From IMG/VR virus record IMGVR_UViG_3300025806_000200, positions 1 through 25,732 of that record: 25,732 nucleotides of DNA; one strand, 5' to 3'. This document shows positions 4,698-12,300 of this stretch, piece after piece. The notes beneath the pieces were generated by a model that had not been told where the DNA came from, made no database searches, and saw only the letters and a list, made by a program, of their open reading frames with translations. The stretch is from a virus. The translations under genes were made by a program, and so were the position numbers. Each line of letters starts with the position of its first letter. The first letter of the stretch is position 1.

Positions 4698-5800
4698 TAT
4701 AAACAAACCTTTACACGACTAACTTCACCTTCTTCTTTATGATATGTAATCCCTTGCATCTGTGATCGACTACTGTATGCATGACTAGAAGCATAGGAAT
4801 CCTTACCTGTTACTGCACGTAGCTGTTCAACAAGTACACCACCTATCTCACGCATCATTGTGTGGTGTAGGTGTCCAGTAAAATAAAATCTATGCTTAGT
4901 TCTACCCCATATATCAGGCCAAGCATCAGCCATATGCATGACAAGTCTATCTGCCTTAGCTTTATCTCCATGGTGCGCGGCAATCATAACACTTCCAAAC
5001 TCATGCACAAAGAAATCAGCAGACGTTTGTTCAACGGTCACTCTAATATTATTCTTGTAACGCTCCGCGATTGCAAACATCACAGCCAAATAGGAAGTCT
5101 CGTTGTGATTACCACGCAGTACTCTGCATATTACCTGCTCATGTTTCTGCAACGCACAATCAATAGCCGAAGCCAACGCAATTATTGCACACCTTAGAGA
5201 ATAAAAAAATCTTTCAGAGACATCGAGTGGGTGTTTACTTCTAGGAGTCTGAGCATTGTTATCATCAGCGTGAGTAAGATCACCAACATCTAACACCAGT
5301 GCAACCTTAGACTGTGGCGAACTAGCAACACACTTAGCCATTCCAGTTCTAATTCTTTCTACTGCAATGTCAGAATTATATTCTTCACCAGTCTCGCTAG
5401 CGTGCGCTCTCATGCCTATGTGTGCGTCAGCAATAGGGTACAAGGTAAGTAAGTTATCTTCTACCACCTCAGGAGGCTCTACAATCTCACACAGAACGAT
5501 TCCATTTATAACATCTCTTATTGATTCTGCTATGTCGTTTGTATTTAAGCTATCTGTTTCGTTTCTAAAATATAAACTAACATCATCAGTTTTAATCCAA
5601 CCAGAATGTACAGCATTAATGTTTGCCATACCTGTTTCATTCATGGCATACTTTATACCGTCATCAACTTCTTCATATTTCTTTGCTGAATTTATTCTAT
5701 GCCTTAGAGCAGAGCGACTAATCCCTAGAGCCTTAGCCGCTTTGACTTGGCTACCATACTTAACAACAGCATCAAGTGCCTCTTGTTGTTTTGGTGTCAC
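4697..5800 (-). CDS. HTH plus calcineurin-like metallophosphoesterase
   Basis: A 367-residue protein with two parts. Residues 1-45 form a helix-turn-helix (EALDAVVKYGSQVKAAKALGISRSALRHRI), as in psq- or Fis-like domains. Residues about 115-345 form a calcineurin-like phosphoesterase: DAHIG (125-129), DVGDLTH (171-177), RGNHNE (229-234), AAHHGD (274-279) and TGHLHH (308-313), the metal ligands of the family. Such HTH-phosphoesterase proteins recur in proteobacterial phages; the substrate is unknown, with nucleic acid or a nucleotide as guesses. The GTG start at 5800 overlaps the stop of the CxC micro-ORF (GTGA). A stop/start overlap also couples it to the gene at 4697. Confidence 0.85.
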   Translation of the reverse strand: MTPKQQEALDAVVKYGSQVKAAKALGISRSALRHRINSAKKYEEVDDGIKYAMNETGMANINAVHSGWIKTDDVSLYFRNETDSLNTNDIAESIRDVINGIVLCEIVEPPEVVEDNLLTLYPIADAHIGMRAHASETGEEYNSDIAVERIRTGMAKCVASSPQSKVALVLDVGDLTHADDNNAQTPRSKHPLDVSERFFYSLRCAIIALASAIDCALQKHEQVICRVLRGNHNETSYLAVMFAIAERYKNNIRVTVEQTSADFFVHEFGSVMIAAHHGDKAKADRLVMHMADAWPDIWGRTKHRFYFTGHLHHTMMREIGGVLVEQLRAVTGKDSYASSHAYSSRSQMQGITYHKEEGEVSRVKVCL

Positions 5801-5880
5801 TTTCTTTCCTTACAAATACACTTATCTACACAAGCGCATGAGTCTTTGCATATACATTTATCTTTACATTTACAAGTCAT
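5797..5880 (-). CDS. 27-aa CxC micro-protein (metallothionein-like pattern)
   Basis: This ORF is too small for most gene callers. It encodes 27 residues with eight cysteines arranged as four CxC motifs at residues 3-5, 9-11, 15-17 and 21-23, an exact six-residue period (CKC, CIC, CAC, CIC); the spacers are mostly Lys and Asp. The cysteine codons mix TGT and TGC and the 18-nt units differ, so this is not a recent DNA duplication. AGGA lies 7 nt before the ATG. The ATG starts 1 nt after the upstream stop, and the TGA overlaps the next GTG start, so it is tightly coupled. A metal-binding role (zinc, copper or iron) is inferred from the CxC pattern. Confidence 0.75.
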   Translation of the reverse strand: MTCKCKDKCICKDSCACVDKCICKERK

Positions 5881-5881
5881 C

Positions 5882-6439
5882 TCAATTTCCTACTAATGGA
5901 TTGTCTAATGCTTCCTGTAATCTTTCACTTAATCTATCTTCTAATTGTTTTAGGTTAGAATCAATGCGCTCCTCTGTATCTCTCATTGTATCACGCACAT
6001 CCTTTTCTGTTTCTCTATTCAAAGATTCTATTTCTCGCAAAGAAGAATTAACATCTTTATTTAATTGATTCATTTCAGTTAACGTATTCTCTACCATTAA
6101 ATCTATTGATGCTTGTGTGTCTTTAATTCTATCAGAGGATTTCTCTACCTTATTATCTATCTTATCTATGTAACCTTCTAGCTTTAGTATATCATCACGC
6201 AGATTATTCTTGATGTCTTTGCTGTACTCCAACGCACTATCTAGTTTTGTTTGGATTAGTGTGTTCTGAGATTTAATAGCACTAATATTTATATTCTGTA
6301 TGATGCCTTTCATATCCATGTAGTCTTTGTAAACTTCAAAGCCGCCCCATAATCCACCGCCAAGTGCCGAAACAATTGGAACAAGTAACATTAACTTGCC
6401 ACCTTTTATCTTTGCTCCTGCTATTTCTACTTCAGCCAT
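5882..6439 (-). CDS. Membrane-anchored coiled-coil protein
   Basis: 185 residues. After a short N-terminal stretch, residues about 15-34 (LMLLVPIVSALGGGLWGGFE) form one membrane span. The rest is charged and helical, with strong heptad character (about 45-175), rich in Asp, Glu, Lys, Asn and Ile, ending in a Leu/Arg-rich helix. The layout, one N-terminal span and a long coiled coil, resembles i-spanins and other phage membrane-tether proteins. No spanin-type partner pair is proven, but a lipoprotein gene lies directly upstream. The orientation of the soluble part is not decided by the sequence. Confidence 0.7.
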   Translation of the reverse strand: MAEVEIAGAKIKGGKLMLLVPIVSALGGGLWGGFEVYKDYMDMKGIIQNINISAIKSQNTLIQTKLDSALEYSKDIKNNLRDDILKLEGYIDKIDNKVEKSSDRIKDTQASIDLMVENTLTEMNQLNKDVNSSLREIESLNRETEKDVRDTMRDTEERIDSNLKQLEDRLSERLQEALDNPLVGN

Positions 6440-6448
6440 ATCACACTC

Positions 6449-6856
6449 CTAGTTTTCAAATGATAAACTTCTTAATTGATTAATTTCTTTTTGTAACTTT
6501 AATACTTCTAGTTCTTTCTTTTGTAACTCTAGTTCATACAATCTATTACAATCTATTCTTGATCTAGCCCTAGCACCAAGAGGTATTGTTATCCTGCTGT
6601 ACACACCTATGTCACCAGTTTGTTTATTATTATCTGCTCCTTGTATAATACCTGTAACACCAAACTCCCAGTTAGTTGCTGACCCTATAGCATTAGAACA
6701 ATCTAATTCCCCTGCTCTAAACTTATCTGCTTGAAAGTTTTGACTTGCGTTAGGTAAAGAAAGATTCAAAGAGTTAGATGCAGAATCAGCTAAAGCTATT
6801 ATTGCAGTACAACCAGAGATAAATAATACTAATACTATTAATAATACTATTCTCAT
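6449..6856 (-). CDS. Putative phage lipoprotein
   Basis: 135 residues with a lipoprotein signal: a basic start (MR), a hydrophobic core (IVLLIVLVLF) and the lipobox ISGC (Cys16). Serine and alanine-rich sequence follows. The middle (EFGVTGIIQG and GDIGVYSRITIPLGA) looks beta-rich, and the last 35 residues form a charged helix (YELELQKKELEVLKLQKEINQL). Two further cysteines (DC at residues 52-53 and 102-103) may pair. The family appears in marine phage genomes as far as I recall, without known function. Together with the membrane coiled-coil gene 9 nt downstream, a spanin-like pair is one possible reading, although this lipoprotein is larger than a typical o-spanin. Confidence 0.7.
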   Translation of the reverse strand: MRIVLLIVLVLFISGCTAIIALADSASNSLNLSLPNASQNFQADKFRAGELDCSNAIGSATNWEFGVTGIIQGADNNKQTGDIGVYSRITIPLGARARSRIDCNRLYELELQKKELEVLKLQKEINQLRSLSFEN

Positions 6857-7227
6857 TTTTTTATCTTAGAACATATGCGTGAAGCTATCAATGTAACCTG
6901 CTCTTTACCTTTAAATACTTTTGATTCAGTGCAAATGTAAACAGCTTTAGCTATGTCTCTTGATCTTATGTACACATCAAATAATTTTTTCTTATTATAT
7001 CCTACCTCTATTATGTTAGTAGTAGATGCAAACGGTACTGGCTTCCAATTATTGGTAAAGACACCTATCTCATACCAAGACACATCACTTCTGCGATTAA
7101 ATATTTTTAAGTTTGCTACTGATACACCCTCCACATAAGACGACTCCAGTTTTGGATAAGCTGGTGTCATCTCATGTGCGTGTAACGAACTACACAAACA
7201 TACAGCTATTATTACTTTGCTATACAT
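6853..7227 (-). CDS. Exported beta-rich protein, possible periplasmic-chaperone-like fold
   Basis: 124 residues with a signal peptide (MYSKVIIAVCLCSSLHA, cleavage near residue 17). The mature part alternates short hydrophobic strands (VSVANLKIFNRR, WYEIGVFTNNW, PVPFAS, IIEVGYNKKKLFDVYIRS, AVYICTES), which suggests an Ig-like sandwich. The pattern resembles the first domain of pilus chaperones, but no family signature is certain. Two cysteines, in YIC and RICSK, could pair. Its ATG region overlaps the upstream pilin-like gene by 16 nt, and it overlaps the lipoprotein gene by 4 nt. Confidence 0.65.
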   Translation of the reverse strand: MYSKVIIAVCLCSSLHAHEMTPAYPKLESSYVEGVSVANLKIFNRRSDVSWYEIGVFTNNWKPVPFASTTNIIEVGYNKKKLFDVYIRSRDIAKAVYICTESKVFKGKEQVTLIASRICSKIKK

Positions 7228-7706
7228 TCCGCTACTATTAATGCTGTGTAGTTACCAGCAGGTAAGGACTTAGTGCTACCATATTGAGCAGTAGAAGCTA
7301 CAGTAAACCAAGTGCTACCAGCTAATGTTAAGTTAAACTCAGTTACATTATTGTAAGTAACCTTAGCCGCTTCGTATGCACTCATATCTGATACGCTTAC
7401 CTGTCCTACGACTGTACTACCTGTCCATGCTACTGCATCATTAAGTGTTGGACTAGATGAAAAACTATTAGGGTGTGTAAACTTAGCCTTATAATAATCT
7501 GCCTGGGCTACATCAATTCTAATTGAAGCTGGAACGCCACCATCTGCTGGTACTGTGGACAGCTTGTAAGGGAGGGGGTGTCCATAAACACCAGAGGTTT
7601 CTGTCCATACAGAACACTTGGGTTGTACTTGACCTGTAATGGGAGAATCAACTGCCATTGCAGGAGTTGCTGATAATAAAAATATTAATGGTACTATTTT
7701 TTTCAT
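7212..7706 (-). CDS. Exported pilin-like or coat-protein-U-like protein
   Basis: 164 residues with a clear signal peptide (MKKIVPLIFLLSATPAMA, cut after residue 18). The mature part is beta-rich and has one cysteine near each end (C31 in PKCSVW and C161 in AECIAK), as in spore-coat-U or fimbrial-type proteins where the first and last strands are disulfide-linked. Strand-like blocks include SIRIDVAQADYYKAKF, STVVGQVSVSDM, EFNLTLAGSTWFTVAS and GNYTALIVAE. The family link is a guess from the layout. An AGGA site precedes ATG 7706. It sits beside another exported beta-rich protein, hinting at a working pair. Confidence 0.65.
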   Translation of the reverse strand: MKKIVPLIFLLSATPAMAVDSPITGQVQPKCSVWTETSGVYGHPLPYKLSTVPADGGVPASIRIDVAQADYYKAKFTHPNSFSSSPTLNDAVAWTGSTVVGQVSVSDMSAYEAAKVTYNNVTEFNLTLAGSTWFTVASTAQYGSTKSLPAGNYTALIVAECIAK

Positions 7707-7714
7707 GTCATTTC

Positions 7715-8611
7715 CTAATCTTTATATTGTGATCTAACTATTCTTCTGTGGGATTTATCTTGTTTTAGATTTATTAACGCTGTGGCATTATCTTCTATGG
7801 TACTATCTACTAATTTAACTGTTTCTTCATACTTACCACCTTCTATAGTTGCACTATAATAACCATCTAATGTGCCAGCCGCAGCCATTTGCTGCATCAT
7901 TGCTAGTTGTTGTGTTGGATTTGCTATTTGTTCTGCCGCTCCTGCAACAGCTAATGCTTTTTCCATTTTTAATTCTTCTTGTTCTTCTTCTTCTTTCTTT
8001 TCTTTTGCAGCTTGTTCTTCTTCTTGTTCTTCTGTCTTACGATCTAGTTGATACTGAACCCATTCATCATAATAAGGATCATCTATTGCTGGTTCATTAT
8101 TAAGCAGATCATTGTCTAAAAGATATTGATACAAAGCATCTTTAAAGTTAGGGCAGCTAGGATCAGAGAGTGGAATATAACAGGGATCAAACTTATAATT
8201 GTACGCTACTATTACATCGCTTAGTGTTGCACCATTACTAGCTGTAATACTTCCTTTTCCCCACTTAGTGCCAAGAGAAGGATTAACAACATCAAATCCT
8301 ATCTTAGTATTGCTTGGTAACTGATCCCAATTATCGTGTCTTTCATATATATTACCAGTTCCGGTGCTGTTTTTATTTACAATAGAAACTGTAGAATCTG
8401 CACTGCTACTTTTATTTATTGTATACTTATGAAATATGCCTTGAATTTCTAACCCTGCTTCGGGTGGCAACACATCTGTCATATTCCAGGTGTGTTTATT
8501 CTTAGCTACATTGTTTGTTCTTCCGTATGTATAATCAGAGTGTAAACAAGAGGGCCAAGAAAAGACCAATAACAGCGCCAGCACCTGTTGCGGTGTTCTT
8601 AGTATCATCAT
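7715..8611 (-). CDS. Exported protein with a charged helical region, unknown function
   Basis: 298 residues from ATG 8611. This start is preferred over in-frame upstream positions because an AAAGGAGG site ends 6 nt before it. Residues 1-25 look like a signal peptide (TPQQVLALLLVFSWPSCLHS). The region up to about 155 is beta-rich and contains a CYIPLSDPSCPNF motif. Residues about 195-225 are almost pure Glu/Lys/Gln and helical, followed by an Ala/Met/Gln-rich helix. The C-terminus (GGKYEETVKLVDS) resembles conserved ends of other phage proteins in this neighbourhood. Its first 77 nt overlap the previous gene in another frame. Confidence 0.65.
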   Translation of the reverse strand: MMILRTPQQVLALLLVFSWPSCLHSDYTYGRTNNVAKNKHTWNMTDVLPPEAGLEIQGIFHKYTINKSSSADSTVSIVNKNSTGTGNIYERHDNWDQLPSNTKIGFDVVNPSLGTKWGKGSITASNGATLSDVIVAYNYKFDPCYIPLSDPSCPNFKDALYQYLLDNDLLNNEPAIDDPYYDEWVQYQLDRKTEEQEEEQAAKEKKEEEEQEELKMEKALAVAGAAEQIANPTQQLAMMQQMAAAGTLDGYYSATIEGGKYEETVKLVDSTIEDNATALINLKQDKSHRRIVRSQYKD

Positions 8612-9140
8612 CCCATTCCTCCTTTGCTCCTGTCTTAGCATCAGGAACTAAGTGTGGGTTATTTTTCCATGCGTCTTTAGCTGGCTGCCCTACAAGACCA
8701 TCAAATGGACACGGCGTTCCAGCATTCATCATGCTTTCAAACACACGCTTGTCCATACAAAGTACGCTAACTGCTGCAACTTTCATTCCCATATCATAGA
8801 GAACTTTAGCATTCTTTAATCTTTCACAATTTAAATCTCTTGTTGTAGTACCAACTGAGATACCTAGTATTTGTGTTTGAACTGCACCTGACATACCTAC
8901 TGTGCATAAGTCTGAGTTAGAATTATTTATTGTAGGTGACATAGCTGAGGGTGGAGGTGACTTAACTGTAGTTTCTGAACTTAAAGTAGAGTTAACAGAA
9001 GATGTTGTATTACTATTAGTCTCTATACAATTAGCATTAGTAGTGCTGTCACACCCTTCAGCGTAAGCCATAGGAACAAGCACTATAAAAAATAATAATG
9101 CTAAGAATGCCCAACCTATATATGTAAAAGCTTTTACCAT
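8535..9140 (-). CDS. Exported phage protein with N-terminal signal and C-terminal membrane segment
   Basis: 201 residues. A signal peptide at 1-27 (WAFLALLFFIVLVPMAYA) is followed by a Ser/Thr/Asn-rich linker and a conserved-looking core from about 62 to 155 (PPPSAMSPTINNSNSDLC, then AVQTQILGISVGTTTRDLNCERLKNAKVLYDMGMKVAAV, then AGTPCPF). Six cysteines lie in the exported part. The last 18 residues (GAGAVIGLFLALLFTL) form a second hydrophobic segment. The core family recurs in phage genomes; I know of no established function. The stop of the upstream gene and this start overlap by 1 nt. A cell-envelope role is inferred. Confidence 0.7.
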   Translation of the reverse strand: MVKAFTYIGWAFLALLFFIVLVPMAYAEGCDSTTNANCIETNSNTTSSVNSTLSSETTVKSPPPSAMSPTINNSNSDLCTVGMSGAVQTQILGISVGTTTRDLNCERLKNAKVLYDMGMKVAAVSVLCMDKRVFESMMNAGTPCPFDGLVGQPAKDAWKNNPHLVPDAKTGAKEEWDDDTKNTATGAGAVIGLFLALLFTL

Positions 9141-9385
9141 TAAGACGCAGTGTAACCTTTACCTGCGTTAATTGCATTGGTAGTAGCTGTCATAGACTCG
9201 CTACCCCAGTCTGACTTAGCTTTCATCAGCTCAAGGTGTGCTACATTTCTATCTACACAGTCTTGTCTTTCTTCTTTTGCTTCATCAGCCATACTGTTAC
9301 CAGCTATTACCGCAGTAATAAGGTCTATTGAGTGACCCATTGCTGTGTAGTCTTGTGCTAATTCTTCTGTTGTTCTATCTGCCAT
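9140..9385 (-). CDS. Small helical protein next to the tail fibre gene
   Basis: 81 residues, soluble and helical (TTEELAQDYTAMGHSIDLITAVIAG, then RQDCVDRNVAHLELMKAK, then MTATTNAINAGKGY). The NVAHLELM.K plus AINAGK.Y pattern recurs beside tail-fibre genes in podoviruses as I recall, with unknown function; a fibre-associated or assembly role is possible. It starts 6 nt after the fibre stop, with an AAGGA site within the end of the fibre gene. Confidence 0.65.
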   Translation of the reverse strand: MADRTTEELAQDYTAMGHSIDLITAVIAGNSMADEAKEERQDCVDRNVAHLELMKAKSDWGSESMTATTNAINAGKGYTAS

Positions 9386-9390
9386 TTTAT

Positions 9391-12300
9391 TTATCCTTCT
9401 AGTGTTGCTATGCGAGCGAGTGCCGCATCTAATTTTGTTGATAGTTCTTGTACTGCTTTGGTTAATACAGGTATTAAAGCAGTTTCGCCTACTTCTTGCT
9501 GACCTGTAGGTAACTCATCCCACATAGTAAATCCGTCAGCTATTTCACTGTGAGCATCTATAGTCGCTTTAACTTCTTGTGCTATAAATCCGTGATTTGT
9601 TTTAGCATTTTTATATACGTCAGTAGACCCTTCTTCATAACCTTTAAAATCTAAAGGTAAATCACCTTTGTTTTTATATTTAAAAGTTCTAGGTCTAAGG
9701 TCGTTAATAAATGAAAGACCTGCTGTAGCATCAGTAATATCTTTTTTTACACGCTCATCTGAAACTGTTGACCATGTTGTATTACCGTGTGCTGCTCTTA
9801 TATCAGAACCAGATTCACCTATTGTTGTGTATCCTGCTACTGCACTAATACCATTACCAAAACCATTTGCATAACTTCCATCTGTAGCCGCACAATCTGC
9901 ACCGTTTCCAACAATAACATTTCCACTACCTGTTTGATTATTAGCACCTGTGGTGTGCCCTATAAACGTATTAGAATTTCCATCTACAGTTGCACCACCT
10001 GCGGCTAACCCTACTAAAACATTACTAGCTCCAGTCGTAATAGCATCGCCAGTTTCAACTCCAATAGCTACGTTGCTAGCTGCTGTAGTACAAGAGGCAA
10101 GAGCAGCAACTCCTAATGCTGTATTGTTTTGCCCAGTTGTAAGCGCACCTCCTGCATTGTACCCCACAATCGCATTCCAACTACCTGTCGTAATTGCATC
10201 ACCTGCTAATCCACCGATAAGGGTGTTTTGTACGGCTGTGGTTACGGATAATCCTGCATTCCAACCTACAGCAGTGTTGTAAGTATTAGTAGCTGACGTA
10301 AAGTTTTGTGCGGCTAAAGCGGCTACCCCAATAGCAACAGATCTATCACCTAAAGTATCTGCTGAAAGAGCAAAAGATCCAACAACAGTATTGTCATCAG
10401 CGTTAGTTAGTGCGTCACCTGCTCCAGCGCCAATAAGTACATTTTGAGTACCTGTGGTTACTGATAGTCCAGCGTTATATCCTACTGCTGTGTTGTAAAC
10501 ATTAGTAGCTGTTGTGAAGTTTTGCGTGCCTAAAGCATTTCTACCAATACCTACACTTCTACTACCTTTAGTATCAGCTTCTACTGCATTTTTACCTATT
10601 GCTACATTGTCAGAACCAACAGTCAAAACACCTAAAGCATCATTTCCAAGGGCAGTATTCTGACCCCCTGTCGTAACAGCATCTCCTGCTGCTGCACCGA
10701 TAAACGTATTCTGAGTACCTGTAGTTACTGCTGCACCTGCTAAATAACCCATCATAGTGTTATCTGCACCTGTGGTAATTGAGTCACCTGAGTACGAACC
10801 AATAGCAATATTATGATCACCTTCTGTTACATCGTTAAGTGCGTCATGCCCAACACCAATATTATCTGCACCTGTAGTGTTATTTTCTAAGGCACCACTA
10901 CCAATTGCTATGTTTCTACTAGCTGTAGTATTTGCCCCTAAAGCACTTTCGCCAACTGCAACGTTAGAAGTTCCAGTCGTAATTGCATCACCAGCAGAAG
11001 CGCCAATAAGGGTGTTGTTTACGCCCGTACTCATAGCCCTGCCAGAATTATAACCAACGGCTGTATTGTTACCATCAGCACCTGCATTTAAATTCTTTAA
11101 GGTACTCCATCCAATAGCAGTATTATTACCATGTGCATCTTCTGATGCTAATGCGGCATAACCCACAGCCACATTGTTATCACCTGTTGTTATATCATTA
11201 CCTGCTTCGTCACCCACAACCACGTTGTAGTTACCGCCAGATGCTATGTTAGCACCTGCGTTGACACCTGCTCTAAAGTTAGATGTACCTGATGTGTTTG
11301 TCTGTAGCGTACCGCCTGTAGATGCGATAATTATATTACCACTTGAATCTATATGTAAACTTTGAGTAGGACTTTCTGCGCCATCGGCAGAAGTTGAAAA
11401 AACTAACTCTGTTGGCATATCACCACTACCTGGAGTACCATTTACTATAGCTGTTATTCTTGCTCCTTCTGCAAAATCAGTGCCATCGTTACCAAAAAAA
11501 CGTATTCTACCTAACTCGTCATTATTTTGAACAACAGTATCACCACCAATAGTACCACTTCTACTTTTATGGAAAACAGTTGAAGCAGCATTTACATCAG
11601 CAGAAAATCTAGCCAAACCTATAGAGCTTGAATTGTAAGTTGTACCTATTTCTTGAAGAGCAAAGGCACTAGAAACAGAGCCATCATTTGCATTGCTATG
11701 ACCTATTACAACCGCATCATTACCACCATCAACAAATAACATATTAGCATTGCCATTTGATTCAACACGGAAGTCTACATCAGCAGACGCCTCGTTAAAT
11801 ACTGCTCCACCGTCTTGAGTTAAAGCACCATCAATGTCCACCACGTCTAGGTTAGCTGTGCCGTCTACGTCTATGTCACCTGAAATGTCTAGTGAAGCAA
11901 ATACAGATGTGCCTGTGCTTGTTACTGTGCCAGTTACGTCTATACCTGTGTTAGTAGTAGCTAGTTTTTTAGCACCGTTATAATATATATCAACTGCACC
12001 ATTTTCAGTTGCATTTAACATATATTCAGTAACATTTGAACTAAATAGCCCAACTGCACTACCACAAATTGCTAACGGGCCAGCACCAGTATCTTTAATA
12101 AAACTTGCTGGACTTCCACTTGGATCATGAAAGATTTCTAAATCTCCACTAGCACCAAATGTTATTTTACCACTGTCAGGTAATCCTAAAGAAGAAACGT
12201 TAGGATTAGCACCGCTACCTGCTAATGATGCCATGTCAGCAATAACAGAGCTAGTAGCAAGTAAACTTAAATCTTCTACAATTGCACTTGTTGCTAATAA

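Noticed and set aside
5367-6068. Plus-strand ORF of 233 residues opposite the phosphoesterase and coiled-coil genes
   Set aside because: It lies wholly antisense to genes with clear motifs and has a low-complexity Ser/Leu composition typical of a shadow frame.
9901-11238. CRISPR-like or DNA tandem repeat array
   Set aside because: The periodicity is at protein level (YadA-like units), lies in frame within the fibre and has no constant repeat plus unique spacer form.
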